DNA of 64,000 bases from Aurantimonas coralicida (GTDB lineage Bacteria; Pseudomonadota; Alphaproteobacteria; Rhizobiales; Rhizobiaceae): contig DRFF01000083.1 of assembly GCA_011050685.1 (NCBI GenBank), forward strand, positions 41,422 to 105,421. The letters run 5' to 3'. The notes under the pieces are model-generated. The model worked only from the letters and a program-made list of their open reading frames with translations. It ran no database searches and had not been told where the DNA came from. The stretch's first letter is position 1. Each line of letters opens with the position of its first letter. Made by a program: the position numbers and the translations under genes. Positions 37,510 through 51,913 of this stretch are shown here, one piece after another.

Positions 37510-39132
37510 ATGGCAGTCAGTGCGAACAGGCTGGAGCTTCTGCAGATCGCGGATGCCGTCGCGCGCGAAAAGTCGATCGACCGCGAGATCGTCATCGGGG
37601 CGATGGCCGACGCCATTCAGAAGGCGGCGCGCAGCCGCTACGGCCAGGAAACCAACATCCGCGTCGACATCAACACCAAGACCGGTGAGATGAAGCTGCA
37701 GCGGCTCCTGGAAGTGGTCGACGAGGTCGAGGATCCGAATACGCAAATCTATCTCGATCTGGCCCGCGACAAGAATCCCGACGCCGAACCGGGCGATTTC
37801 ATCGCCGAGCAGCTTCCGCCGATGGATTTCGGCCGCATCGCGGCCCAGTCGGCCAAGCAGGTGATCGTGCAGAAAGTGCGCGATGCCGAGCGCGATCGTC
37901 AGTTCGAGGAATACAAGGACCGCGTCGGCGACATCGTCAACGGCACCGTCAAGCGCGTCGAATACGGCAATGTGATCGTTGATCTCGGCCGCGGCGAGGG
38001 CATTATCCGCCGCGACGAGCAGATCCCGCGTGAGCTGTTCCGCTATGGTGACCGGGTACGCGCCTTCGTCTACGACGTCCGCCGCGAGCAGCGGGGTCCG
38101 CAGATTTTTCTCTCGCGCACCCATCCGCAGTTCATGGCCAAGCTCTTCACCATGGAAGTGCCGGAGATCTACGACGGCATCATCACCATCAAGGCGGTGG
38201 CCCGCGATCCGGGCTCGCGGGCGAAGATCGCGGTGATATCGAGCGACTCATCGGTCGATCCGGTCGGCGCCTGTGTCGGCATGCGCGGCAGCCGCGTCCA
38301 GGCGGTGGTCGGCGAATTGCAGGGCGAAAAGATCGATATCATCCCCTGGTCCCCAGACGCGGCCTCGTTCCTGGTCAACGCGCTGCAGCCGGCGGAAGTC
38401 GCCAAGGTGGTGCTGGACGAGGACGCCGAGCGCATTGAAGTCGTCGTCCCCGATGACCAGTTGTCATTGGCGATCGGACGGCGCGGACAGAACGTGCGCC
38501 TCGCGTCGCAATTGACCGGCTGGGATATCGACATCCTGACCGAGCAGGAGGAATCGGAGCGCCGTCAGAAGGAATTCGTCGAACGCTCCGAGATCTTCAT
38601 GAACGCGCTCAATGTCGACGAGATGGTCGGCCAGGTTCTCGCTTCGGAAGGCTTTGCGACCGTCGAGGAGGTCGCCTATGTCGACGAGGATGAAGTGGCC
38701 GCGATCGAGGGCTTCGATCAGGAGACGGCTTCCGAAATCCAGGCGCGGGCCCGCGAATATCTGGAGCGCCGCGAGGCCGAATTCGATTCCAAGCGGACGG
38801 AATTGGGCGTCTCCGACGAGCTGAAGGAGATCGACGGCCTGACGACGCCGATGCTGGTCGCCCTCGGTGAGGAGAGTATCAAGTCGATGGAGGACTTCGC
38901 TGGCTGCGCGGCCGACGACCTGATTGGTTGGACCGAACGCAAGGACGGCGAGACCACGAAGTATCCGGGAGCCTTGGCGGCCTTCGACATTTCCCGCGTC
39001 GACGCCGACCGGATGGTCATCCAGGCGCGGCTGAAGGCTGGCTGGATCACCGAGGCGGATCTGGCGGTGCCGGAGACGGAGGCTGAGGAAGGTGCCGAAG
39101 CCGAGACGGCTGACGAAGGCGCCGCCGCCTGA
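37510..39132 (+). CDS. nusA: Transcription termination/antitermination factor NusA
   Basis: RNA polymerase-binding factor for pausing, termination and antitermination. The 540-residue product has the N-terminal polymerase-binding domain (residues 1-130), an S1 domain (GDIVNGTVKRVEYGNVIVD), and two KH domains (GACVGMRGSRVQAVVGEL and LAIGRRGQNVRLASQLTG). C-terminal helix-hairpin-helix repeats and an acidic tail of E, A and T follow. A strong AGGAGA site precedes the ATG. Confidence 0.98.
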   Translation: MAVSANRLELLQIADAVAREKSIDREIVIGAMADAIQKAARSRYGQETNIRVDINTKTGEMKLQRLLEVVDEVEDPNTQIYLDLARDKNPDAEPGDFIAEQLPPMDFGRIAAQSAKQVIVQKVRDAERDRQFEEYKDRVGDIVNGTVKRVEYGNVIVDLGRGEGIIRRDEQIPRELFRYGDRVRAFVYDVRREQRGPQIFLSRTHPQFMAKLFTMEVPEIYDGIITIKAVARDPGSRAKIAVISSDSSVDPVGACVGMRGSRVQAVVGELQGEKIDIIPWSPDAASFLVNALQPAEVAKVVLDEDAERIEVVVPDDQLSLAIGRRGQNVRLASQLTGWDIDILTEQEESERRQKEFVERSEIFMNALNVDEMVGQVLASEGFATVEEVAYVDEDEVAAIEGFDQETASEIQARAREYLERREAEFDSKRTELGVSDELKEIDGLTTPMLVALGEESIKSMEDFAGCAADDLIGWTERKDGETTKYPGALAAFDISRVDADRMVIQARLKAGWITEADLAVPETEAEEGAEAETADEGAAA

Positions 39133-39152
39133 ATCGTCGAAGGCAGGTTGCC

Positions 39153-39932
39153 ATGGCCCTCGATTCGGACGAAGAGGACAAAGACGAGCCGGAGGTCGGG
39201 GTGAACGAGCGCATGTGCATCGTTTCGCGCAAGGCAATGGCGCCGGAAGACGTCATCCGCTTTGTTCGCGGGCCGGACGGGGCGGTGGTTCCGGATCTGC
39301 GCAGGCGGCTTCCGGGACGCGGCGCCCATGTCGCGCTCAGCCGCGCGGCGGTCGACCAGGCGATGCACCGTAAACTGTTCGCCCGGGCGCTTCGGGCCGA
39401 GGTGACGGGACCCGCCGATCTCGGCGCCTTCGTCGATCAGCTTCTGGCGAAGTCGGCATTGGGCGCGTTAGGCATGGCGCGAAAGGCCGGTCAACTGGTG
39501 ACCGGGGCGGCGAAGGTCGATGCGGCGATCCGCTCGGGCCAGGCGCTGCTGCTGGTTCAGGCGCGCGAGGCGGCGCCGGATGGAATTCGTAAGATGGATG
39601 CCGCGCGTCATGTCGCAGCGGCATCCGGCCACGCAACGGTGATACCCGCTTTGCGCCTGCTGGGTGCGGACGAATTGGGTTTGGCGTTGGGTGGGGGGAA
39701 TGTGATACATGCAGCCATCCTTGCCGGTGACGCGGGCTCGGCTGCGGCGAAGCGTATGCAAGCGCTGGCCAATTATCGGGGCGAAGGCCCTGGTTCGGAT
39801 CCTGGCGACGCCCGAAATGGGCGTGAGGGAACCGCGACTGAGACTGGGAACGAGATCGGAGCGCCTACAGAGCGACGCTCCAGGCAAGATGAAGGGCGCG
39901 GGATCGATCCGGCGCAGGAAGCGGAAGCGTAA
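39153..39932 (+). CDS. YlxR RNA-binding protein fused to an L7Ae-like domain
   Basis: A 259-residue protein with two parts. An N-terminal YlxR/DUF448 domain (ERMCIVSRKAMAPEDVIRFV then RRLPGRGAHV, residues 14-80) is followed by a ribosomal L7Ae/L30e-like domain (LGMARKAGQLVTGAAKVDAA, residues about 105-200). A disordered charged tail ends the protein. YlxR is a nucleoid or RNA-binding regulator in some bacteria. The stop is directly followed by the infB ATG with no spacer. The fusion is common in alphaproteobacteria. Confidence 0.9.
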   Translation: MALDSDEEDKDEPEVGVNERMCIVSRKAMAPEDVIRFVRGPDGAVVPDLRRRLPGRGAHVALSRAAVDQAMHRKLFARALRAEVTGPADLGAFVDQLLAKSALGALGMARKAGQLVTGAAKVDAAIRSGQALLLVQAREAAPDGIRKMDAARHVAAASGHATVIPALRLLGADELGLALGGGNVIHAAILAGDAGSAAAKRMQALANYRGEGPGSDPGDARNGREGTATETGNEIGAPTERRSRQDEGRGIDPAQEAEA

Positions 39933-42986
<3,054 letters not shown>

Positions 42987-42993
42987 ATCACGA

Positions 42994-43022
42994 TGACATC
43001 GGATCGCTTCGGTCCGATGTCA
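42994..43022. repeat. Palindromic repeat, type A hairpin, copy 1
   Basis: A perfect 10-bp inverted repeat, TGACATCGGA and TCCGATGTCA with a 9-base loop, starts 8 bases after the infB stop. It has no T run. A closely related hairpin lies at 47072-47100 after the chemoreceptor gene, suggesting a dispersed intergenic repeat. Confidence 0.6.
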
Positions 43023-43031
43023 GTCAGTTGA

Positions 43032-43078
43032 CGCGAAAGGCGAGCGGGAAACCGATTCCCGCTTTCGCTCGTTTCGCG
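43032..43078. repeat. Palindromic repeat, type B compound hairpin, copy 1
   Basis: Outer arms CGCGAAA (43032-43038) and TTTCGCG (43072-43078) enclose an inner perfect 8-bp hairpin, AGCGGGAA and TTCCCGCT (43043-43063, loop ACCGA). It is 9 bases from the type A hairpin. The same nested design occurs at 46997-47045. Confidence 0.6.
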
Positions 43079-43181
43079 CCAGCGTCGCGCCGAGCGGCCG
43101 AGGCTGCTCCGACAGACCTTCCTTGCAATGACGAAAAGCCCGACGGCAACGCCGGGCTTCCATTGAACGTGAGCGTTATTC

Positions 43182-43592
43182 ATGGCCAGATCATCGAAAT
43201 CCGGACCCTCCCTGCGCTCGCTGTCTGTCGGCGAGAAGGTTCGGCACGCCCTGACCGAGGTATTGCAGCGCGGCGAAATCCGCGATCCGCTGCTCGAAAA
43301 TGCTGTCATATCCGTTTCCGAAGTCCGCATGGCGTCGGACCTCAAGCTAGCGACGGCCTATGTCACCGTGCTCGGTCAGACCGACACGGAGCCCTATGTC
43401 GCGGCGCTCAATCAGCATGTCCGGTTCATTCGCGGCCGCCTGACGCCGGCGCTCAAGCAGATGAAATACATGCCGGAGGTGCGGTTTCGCGCCGACACCT
43501 CCTTCGACAATTTCGCGCGCATCGACGCGCTGCTGAAATCGCCCGAGGTCGTCCGCGATCTCGACGGTGACGACGACGAGGATCTTGGCTGA
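43182..43592 (+). CDS. rbfA: 30S ribosome-binding factor RbfA
   Basis: Single-KH-type protein that binds the 30S subunit late in assembly and in cold. The 136-residue product has [37 protein letters not shown] and the C-terminal [20 protein letters not shown]. Its TGA overlaps the truB ATG by one base. It is separated from infB by 195 bases containing the palindromic repeats. Confidence 0.97.
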   Translation: MARSSKSGPSLRSLSVGEKVRHALTEVLQRGEIRDPLLENAVISVSEVRMASDLKLATAYVTVLGQTDTEPYVAALNQHVRFIRGRLTPALKQMKYMPEVRFRADTSFDNFARIDALLKSPEVVRDLDGDDDEDLG

Positions 43593-44578
43593 TGGCGCGC
43601 CGGGGCAAGAAGCCGAAGGGCCGGCCGATCAATGGCTGGATCATTCTGGACAAGCCGAAGGGCATGGGCTCGACCGAAGCGGTGTCGAAGTTGAAATGGC
43701 TGTATTTCGCGCAGAAGGCGGGCCATGCCGGCACGCTCGATCCGCTGGCTTCGGGCATGTTGCCGATCGCGTTCGGCGACGCGACCAAGACCGTGCCCTT
43801 CGTCATGGACGGGCGCAAGGTCTATCGCTTCACCGTGCGATGGGGCGCCGAGACCACCACTGACGACACCGAGGGGCCGGTGGTCCACTCCTCCGAGACG
43901 CGTCCGTCGGAGGCCGAGATCGAGGCGCGTCTGGCCGACTATACCGGCGAAATCGAACAGGTGCCGCCGAGCTTCTCGGCCATCAAGATCGCCGGCGAGC
44001 GGGCCTATGACCTGGCGCGTGAGGGTGAGACGGTGGAGATCGCGGCGCGGACCGTCTCGGTGCATCGGCTGGATATCATCGACTGCCCCGATGCCGATAC
44101 GACCGTCTTCGAGGCCGAATGCGGCAAGGGCACCTATGTGCGCGCGATCGCTCGCGATCTCGGCCGCGACCTTGGTTGTTACGGCCATGTGATCGAGCTG
44201 CGCCGCGTCTCCGTCGGCGCGTTCGGCGAGGACGATCTGGTGCCGCTGGAAGAGCTGGAGGCCGCCGCCGAAGAGGGGCGCGAGGAACTGGATGCCGAAG
44301 CTCTCGAGGCCGGCGCCAAAGCGCGGGTCGTCGATTTCGAGCCGCTGGACGAGTATCTCGTGGCGCCGGAAGTGGCGCTTGCCGATCTTTACGAAGTGGC
44401 GCTGACCGACGACCAGGCGGGCCGTGTTCTCTCCGGCAATGCGGTCCTGTTGCGCGGACGTGACGCGCCGGCCTTCTGCGACGAGGCCTATGCGACCGGC
44501 CATGGCCGGCTCGTCGCGCTCGGCGCGATCGAGGAGGGGGCGTTCAAGCCAAAGCGGGTCTTCGGCGGCAAAGGCTGA
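43592..44578 (+). CDS. truB: tRNA pseudouridine(55) synthase TruB
   Basis: Makes pseudouridine 55 in the T arm of tRNAs. The 328-residue product has the family opening [17 protein letters not shown] and the catalytic Asp in [31 protein letters not shown] and a C-terminal segment with an acidic insertion follow. It overlaps rbfA by one base. In related genomes rpsO usually follows closely; here a chemoreceptor and corA lie in between. Confidence 0.97.
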   Translation: MARRGKKPKGRPINGWIILDKPKGMGSTEAVSKLKWLYFAQKAGHAGTLDPLASGMLPIAFGDATKTVPFVMDGRKVYRFTVRWGAETTTDDTEGPVVHSSETRPSEAEIEARLADYTGEIEQVPPSFSAIKIAGERAYDLAREGETVEIAARTVSVHRLDIIDCPDADTTVFEAECGKGTYVRAIARDLGRDLGCYGHVIELRRVSVGAFGEDDLVPLEELEAAAEEGREELDAEALEAGAKARVVDFEPLDEYLVAPEVALADLYEVALTDDQAGRVLSGNAVLLRGRDAPAFCDEAYATGHGRLVALGAIEEGAFKPKRVFGGKG

Positions 44579-44807
44579 GGCGAGGTCGGAAAGTGGGCCC
44601 CGCACACGACCGTGTCCCTAGCTTCGCGTAAGCCGGCCCGTGCAATATGCACCTTCCTTGGCGGGTCGAGGTGCCGGTATTGTTGCGCAGTGCAATAGAA
44701 AATTTACCCGCACCTCGTACGGCTAAGGAAGCCGCACAAGCCGACATATGGCATCTCGCCGTTCCCCGATTGCTTCCGCTGCGGATTTGAACCGGTGGAA
44801 GGACGCC

Positions 44808-46997
44808 ATGTCGCTCAGGAACATCAACTTCTCGACCCGAATCATCGCCGCGGTGTTTCTGCCGTTGCTGGCCCTGTCGGTCTACGAGGCAATCCAGGTC
44901 AATACGCTCTGGCGCGAGTCCCAGGCGGCCCACCAGACCGAGATGTTCGCCCGCGAGATGCGGACCGTCTACGATCTCGTCCACGTCCTCCAGGTCGAGC
45001 GCGGTAATTCGGCCGGTTTCATCGGCTCCAAGGGCGCCCAGATGGGCGATTCCCTGGCCAAGGCGCGTGCGGCCACGGATCAGCGTATCGCCGATCTGCA
45101 ATCGGTCGGTGAGGCCCTCAGCCCGGTCGGCAATACCGAGATCACACAGTCCTTGACGAAAGCTGGCGATGCCTTGCGGCAGCTGCAAGCCGTTCGTGGC
45201 ACCATCGACGACCTCTCTATCTCGACCGGTGAGGCGCTGGGTTACTATACCGCCGTGATCGCCGATTTGAGCCGCATCGGCGGCGGCATCATCAACGCAA
45301 CGGAAAGTCGCGAAACCGCGATGAACCTTGCCGCCTATGTCAACATCATGGGCGCGAAGGAACTGGCCGGCGTGGAGCGCGGGATGGGCGCGGGGGGAAT
45401 AGGAGCGGGGACCTTTTCGTTGCCGGCATTCGAGGCCTTTGCCGCCAAGAAGGGGGCCCAGGAAGCGCTGATATCGCGCTTTTTCGATCTCGCCTCCCAG
45501 GACGTGTCGGCGACCAGCCGAACCCTTTACGGCAAGGGCGCCAGTGCCGATGTGGAGGCGATGCGGCTGGTGATCCTGGACGGAGGAAACTACGGGAAAC
45601 TGTCGTCGCTGGACGCGGGCACATGGTTCGCGGCGATGACCGAATGGCTTGGCGTCCTCGGCTCCATGGGAGCGGCGGTCTCCGACCGGATCATAGCCGA
45701 CGCGGCGGCGGCGAGCAGCGCGGCCCAGACGCAGCTGACGGTGGTTGCCGCCATCGCGCTCGGGCTGTTCGCGGCAATCGCCTTGTCGATCGTTCTGGTC
45801 GTCCGCAGCATCGTTCGGCCGATCTCGGGGCTGTCGGTCCTGTTGCGCCGGATGGCGAACGGCGAATTCGACATCGAGGTGCCCTTCGCCGGCCAGCGCA
45901 ACGAGGTTGGCGCCATGGCGGGCTCGGTGGTGGCCCTTCGCGAGGCCCTGCGGGAAAAAAGCGCGCAGGACGCCGAGCTCGAAGCCGGCCGTCATGCAAG
46001 CGATAGCGCGCGGCAAGCCGCCGACGCCAAACGGGCGACCGCCGAAAGTGAAAGACTCGCCGTCGTCGTCGGCGAGCTTGGTTCCGGCCTGCGGGAACTG
46101 GCCTCCGGCAATCTCTGCCACCGGATCGAGGCCGCCTTTTCCGGCGAATTCGAGCAGCTGCGAACGGATTTCAACGAAGCGGTCGCGCAGCTGGATGCGA
46201 CGCTCGCTGCCGTGGGGAACAGCGCCAAGGCTGTGCATGTCGGGGCGGACGAAATTCGTGGCGCGGCCGACAACATGGCCGGCCGCACCGAGCAGCAGGC
46301 GGCCTCTGTCGAGGAAACGTCGGCCGCGTTCCAGGAAATCAACACGGCCGTTCAGGGTCTGTCGGCCAAGGCAAAGGAGGCGGGCGATCTCACCTCGCGC
46401 GCCAAGGGCCAGGCCGAGCGGTCCGGCGAGGTGGTGCGCAACGCCGTCACCGCGATGGGGCGAATCGAAACGTCGTCGCGGGAGATCGGCAACATCATCG
46501 GCGTCATCGATGAGATCGCCTTCCAGACCAATCTCCTCGCCCTCAACGCGGGTGTCGAGGCGGCCCGTGTCGGCGCGGCCGGCAAGGGCTTTGCCGTCGT
46601 CGCCCAGGAAGTGCGTGAACTGGCCCAGCGTTCGACCGAGGCTGCCAAGCAGATCAAGGAACTGGTCGCATCGTCCCAGGACGAAGTCGGCACCGGCGTT
46701 GCGCTTGTCGGAGAGACCGGCAACGCGCTCGAGGCGATCGTCGCCGAGATTCGGGAGATCGACGCGCATGTCGCCGCGATCGCGACCACCGCCCGCGAGC
46801 AATCGGTCGGGCTGCAGGAGATCAACACGGCGCTGCATTCGATCGATCAGGGAACGCAGCAGAACGCGGCCGTGGCCGAACAGTCGACGGCTGCAAGTCA
46901 TGGGCTGGCGACCGAGGCGTCGTCGCTCAACGACCTCCTGTCGCGGTTCAAACTGGCCGAGCAGTCGCTCCCTGGGCGGGCTCGGCGGGCCGCATAG
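44808..46997 (+). CDS. Methyl-accepting chemotaxis protein with NIT sensor domain
   Basis: Transmembrane chemoreceptor of 729 residues. A first membrane helix near residues 10-30 leads to a periplasmic domain with the NIT-type motif LQVERGNSAGFIGSKG. A second helix lies near 308-333 (VAAIALGLFAAIALSIVLVV), followed by a HAMP domain and a second HAMP-like segment near 420-470. The signalling domain has the hairpin tip EIAFQTNLLALNAGVEAARV near 566. NIT domains are named for nitrate/nitrite sensing, but the ligand here is unknown. No CheW-binding partner genes are near. The ATG at 44808 has GGAAGGA 4 bases upstream; an earlier in-frame ATG at 44748 is less likely. There is no C-terminal CheR-docking pentapeptide. 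Confidence 0.92.
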   Translation: MSLRNINFSTRIIAAVFLPLLALSVYEAIQVNTLWRESQAAHQTEMFAREMRTVYDLVHVLQVERGNSAGFIGSKGAQMGDSLAKARAATDQRIADLQSVGEALSPVGNTEITQSLTKAGDALRQLQAVRGTIDDLSISTGEALGYYTAVIADLSRIGGGIINATESRETAMNLAAYVNIMGAKELAGVERGMGAGGIGAGTFSLPAFEAFAAKKGAQEALISRFFDLASQDVSATSRTLYGKGASADVEAMRLVILDGGNYGKLSSLDAGTWFAAMTEWLGVLGSMGAAVSDRIIADAAAASSAAQTQLTVVAAIALGLFAAIALSIVLVVRSIVRPISGLSVLLRRMANGEFDIEVPFAGQRNEVGAMAGSVVALREALREKSAQDAELEAGRHASDSARQAADAKRATAESERLAVVVGELGSGLRELASGNLCHRIEAAFSGEFEQLRTDFNEAVAQLDATLAAVGNSAKAVHVGADEIRGAADNMAGRTEQQAASVEETSAAFQEINTAVQGLSAKAKEAGDLTSRAKGQAERSGEVVRNAVTAMGRIETSSREIGNIIGVIDEIAFQTNLLALNAGVEAARVGAAGKGFAVVAQEVRELAQRSTEAAKQIKELVASSQDEVGTGVALVGETGNALEAIVAEIREIDAHVAAIATTAREQSVGLQEINTALHSIDQGTQQNAAVAEQSTAASHGLATEASSLNDLLSRFKLAEQSLPGRARRAA

Positions 46998-47045
46998 CGC
47001 GGAAAGAGCTAAAGGGGAAACCGGTATTCCGCCCGCCTTCCGCGC
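46997..47045. repeat. Palindromic repeat, type B compound hairpin, copy 2
   Basis: Outer arms GCGCGGAA (46997-47004) and TTCCGCGC (47038-47045) enclose a short inner hairpin with GGAAACCGG in the loop region, as in copy 1 after infB. It begins on the last base of the chemoreceptor stop codon. Confidence 0.55.
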
Positions 47046-47071
47046 GAACTTGCCGGAATCGATCATGGTCA

Positions 47072-47100
47072 TGACATCGGATCGAGTGGATCCGGCGTCA
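47072..47100. repeat. Palindromic repeat, type A hairpin, copy 2
   Basis: TGACATCGGATC (47072-47083) pairs with GATCCGGCGTCA (47089-47100) except for one mismatch and one wobble. The left arm is identical in 11 or more bases to the type A hairpin at 42994. It lies 26 bases from the type B copy, in the opposite order from copy 1. Confidence 0.55.
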
Positions 47101-47237
47101 TCGTGACGGAGGCGCCCCGCCGCCGCTCCAAGTTCACCTTCGTGACGTTTCCGAATGGCCGCCGGCGCCTTATGTCGCCCTGCTGAGCACAGGTCCGTTG
47201 TTCCGGCGGGCTGGTATGAGACGGAAAGCATGCGGTT

Positions 47238-48332
47238 ATGGTGAGAATTCCCGGTCGCCGACGAAATACGCGCGAAAAGAAGTCCGCCAAGCGTGCCACC
47301 GCGATCGGCGCTGCCCCCGGTGTTCTCGTCGCCGACCCAGAAGCGGCGGCCTCGGTGTTCAGCATCATCGGCATCGGCGGCGGCCGCAGCGAACGTCATC
47401 AGGGCCTCTCCCTCGACGATGCGCTGGCGCGGCGCGGCGAGTGGCCCCTGTTCTGGCTGGATTGCTCGGGCCTCGCCGATATCGAGGCGGTCCGGCGCAT
47501 CGGCAGGGAGTTTAATCTGCACCCGCTGGCCTTGGAAGACGTCGTCACCACCGATCAGCGGCCGAAATGTGAGATCCAGGCAGACCACGCCTTCTTCGTC
47601 ATGCGCATGCTGGACCGCGCCGGCGACGGCGAGCAATTGTCGGTGTTCTTCGGCGAAGGCTTCGTGCTCACCTTCCAGGAACGTCCGGGCGACAGTTTCG
47701 CGCCGGTTCGCGAGCGCATCGCCAAGGGCGCGCCGCGGCTGCATGCGGGGCGGGCCGACTACCTGGCCTATGCGCTCATCGACGCGGTTGTCGACGCCTA
47801 TTTCCCCGTGGTGGAATCGCAGGTTGCCCGGATCGAGGGGCTCGAGGATGACATCCTCGCCACCGTGGACGAGGATCAGGTGCCGGAACTCCATGCGGTC
47901 AGGCGGGAAATGCTGGGGCTGAAGCGTTGGCTGCGGCCGACGCGCGACGCTCTCGGTGCGCTCCTGCGTCTCGATCGGCCCTGGCTGCATGCCGAGACCA
48001 AGGCCTATTTCGGGGACGTCCAGGACCATGTCGATCAGCTGATCGACACCAACGATACCTATCGCGACACGGCGTCCGGACTGATCGACCTGCACATGAC
48101 GCTGTCAGCGGCCAAGACCAACGAAGTCATCAACCTGTTGACGATCATCTCGACCATTTTCATTCCGCTCGGGTTTCTCGCCGGAGTTTGGGGCATGAAC
48201 TTCAATCCCGAGATATCCCGGTGGAACATGCCGCTGACCCAGTCGCCTTACGGCTACCCGGTCGCGCTCGGTGTGATGGCGGCGATCGCGGCCGGTCTGC
48301 TGGTTTATTTCCGCCGCCGCCGCTGGCTTTGA
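47238..48332 (+). CDS. corA: CorA-family divalent cation (magnesium) transporter
   Basis: Pentameric magnesium channel or, in ZntB-like members, zinc transporter. The 364-residue product has a large cytoplasmic N-terminal domain and two C-terminal membrane helices: NLLTIISTIFIPLGFLAGVW, running into the pore signature WGMNF, and YPVALGVMAAIAAGLLVYF. It ends with a basic RRRRWL. The first residue of the usual YGMNF is Trp here. It stands alone between the chemoreceptor and rpsO; no regulator or riboswitch is apparent upstream. Confidence 0.92.
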   Translation: MVRIPGRRRNTREKKSAKRATAIGAAPGVLVADPEAAASVFSIIGIGGGRSERHQGLSLDDALARRGEWPLFWLDCSGLADIEAVRRIGREFNLHPLALEDVVTTDQRPKCEIQADHAFFVMRMLDRAGDGEQLSVFFGEGFVLTFQERPGDSFAPVRERIAKGAPRLHAGRADYLAYALIDAVVDAYFPVVESQVARIEGLEDDILATVDEDQVPELHAVRREMLGLKRWLRPTRDALGALLRLDRPWLHAETKAYFGDVQDHVDQLIDTNDTYRDTASGLIDLHMTLSAAKTNEVINLLTIISTIFIPLGFLAGVWGMNFNPEISRWNMPLTQSPYGYPVALGVMAAIAAGLLVYFRRRRWL

Positions 48333-48505
48333 GCCACGGGCGCGTTCGCGCCGCGCCGCAAGGCTAGCATTCGTCGCGGATTTCCCTTATATGCAGCCGC
48401 AGCGCCGACCGGCTTGTCCCGTCCGCGCTATGTAACGGCCCTCGCTGGACGACATCCCGGCCATGGGCGACCCAACCCTCAAGATTTTCCAAGAAAGGGA
48501 TTTCG

Positions 48506-48775
48506 ATGTCGATTACGCTTGAGCGCAAAGCCGAGCTCATGAAGGAATACGCGATCAAGGAAGGCGACACCGGTTCGCCGGAAGTTCAGGTCGCGATCCT
48601 GACCGAGCGGATCGTGAACCTCACCGAGCATTTCAAGGACCACAAGAAGGACAACCACTCGCGTCGTGGCCTTCTGAAGATGGTCTCCCAGCGCCGCCGC
48701 CTCCTCGACTACGTTAAGTCGAGGGAAGAGCAGCGCTATCAGACTCTGATCGGCCGTCTCGGACTGCGCCGCTAA
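48506..48775 (+). CDS. rpsO: 30S ribosomal protein S15
   Basis: Primary 16S rRNA-binding protein. The 89-residue product is full length, with the conserved [29 protein letters not shown] and [13 protein letters not shown]. The AAGGGA site lies 6 bases before the ATG. It precedes pnp by 321 bases. Confidence 0.99.
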   Translation: MSITLERKAELMKEYAIKEGDTGSPEVQVAILTERIVNLTEHFKDHKKDNHSRRGLLKMVSQRRRLLDYVKSREEQRYQTLIGRLGLRR

Positions 48776-49096
48776 GATAGAGACCCGGCGGGCCGGAGAG
48801 GGGCGACCCCTTCGGCCCGCCGGTCGCATTTCGGCCCCCGCGAACCGGTGGCCACCCCAGCCCCGGGCTCCGCGACCAGTTCGCAAGAGCCCGACCACCC
48901 GAGCGGTCATGGGGCAGGATTACCGGATGCTTCCGGAACGGCCGGCGCCAGGCAAAGACCTGGCGTCTCGGTCAGGCGCCTTCACCGCCTCGAAGCCTCT
49001 CGTCGTCTTGCCCATGACGCGTTTCGGTCACGAAACGCGCTCCGCCTCCAGCACCTATGACGGTGATCACGGAACGCAGGATGAAAAGGCAACAAC
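48776..49096 (+). promoter_or_regulatory. rpsO-pnp intergenic region with two strong hairpins (pnp leader)
   Basis: This 321-base stretch holds no convincing gene. It has a long stem-loop at 48785-48823 (perfect 11-bp outer stem CCGGCGGGCCG/CGGCCCGCCGG plus an inner GGGG/CCCC stem). A second perfect 8-bp stem lies at 49019-49038 (GCGTTTCG/CGAAACGC, loop GTCA). Neither has a T run. In enterobacteria a comparable leader stem is cut by RNase III and gives pnp its autoregulation; the same may hold here. Confidence 0.55.
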
Positions 49097-51220
<2,124 letters not shown>

Positions 51221-51249
51221 TCGGCGACCTTCTTACCGACCCCTTGAAA

Positions 51250-51277
51250 GGCGCGTCCCCCGGGGCGCGCCTTTTTT
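51250..51277 (+). terminator. Rho-independent terminator after pnp
   Basis: A GC-rich stem GGCGCG/CGCGCC extended by a wobble and two further pairs (51250-51271) is followed by six T residues, 30 bases past the pnp stop. Confidence 0.9.
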
Positions 51278-51375
51278 GCGTCTTGGTCATGAGGCAACAG
51301 GAATCGGTGCCGGGCTCTTCGTCCGCGCACGGCCGGCGAGGCGAGACTCGACGGCCCTTGAGGGAAGATTCGCCG

Positions 51376-51888
51376 ATGGTGCCCCTGCTGATTCGCGTCT
51401 TCGCCGCGCTGCTGACCGGCACGGTGTTCAGCCAGTCGGTGGAGTTCACCCAGCAATATCTGCAGCGGCTTGGTGGCGCGGTGGACGAACTCGAGATGGT
51501 CGTCGAGCGATTCGATGCCGGGGCCGCACGAGCGGGCGTCTCACGGCATGCGGCGTTGAAGCGCCTGCGCGGGAATTCCGATCCCCTGGCGGCCCGCCAG
51601 GGCGAGGACGCCGCCGCGACGATCTTGCGCTACGAGGAGCTCATGCGGCGTTACCGTGGTCTCATCGACGCGGCACCGCTGTTCCGACCGTTCGTCGCGC
51701 TTGGTGATCCGGACTGGGCGATGACCGCGCGGACCGGAGACGATTATCGTCCCGCTTTGCCGGTCACGATCGACGGTCTGGTGCTGACGGCTGCCGGGTT
51801 CGGCCTTGGCTGGGCCTTCGGTGCCAGCGCCTACGGAGCGGCGCGTATGGGTCGACGCCGGTCGCGGCGGCGGATACGCTCCATTTGA
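51376..51888 (+). CDS. DUF2937 family membrane protein
   Basis: A 170-residue protein of unknown function. An N-terminal membrane helix (VPLLIRVFAALLTGTVFSQ) leads to the family phrase EFTQQYLQRLGGAVDELEMV, a helical middle part and a second membrane helix (TIDGLVLTAAGFGLGWAFG), then a basic C-terminus. The match to DUF2937 is from memory of its characteristic pattern. The ATG at 51376 has a GAGGGA site upstream. It is convergent with fabI, 25 bases apart. Confidence 0.75.
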   Translation: MVPLLIRVFAALLTGTVFSQSVEFTQQYLQRLGGAVDELEMVVERFDAGAARAGVSRHAALKRLRGNSDPLAARQGEDAAATILRYEELMRRYRGLIDAAPLFRPFVALGDPDWAMTARTGDDYRPALPVTIDGLVLTAAGFGLGWAFGASAYGAARMGRRRSRRRIRSI

Positions 51889-51913
51889 AACGCACCCGTA
51901 GTGAATCCGCGGC

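Noticed and set aside
44544..48095. Open frame of almost 1200 codons opposite the chemoreceptor and corA
   Set aside because: It spans two real genes and their intergenic repeats, has an arginine- and histidine-rich composition and no domain.
48848..49060. Short open frame between rpsO and pnp
   Set aside because: No ribosome-binding site or family likeness, and it overlaps the leader hairpin region.
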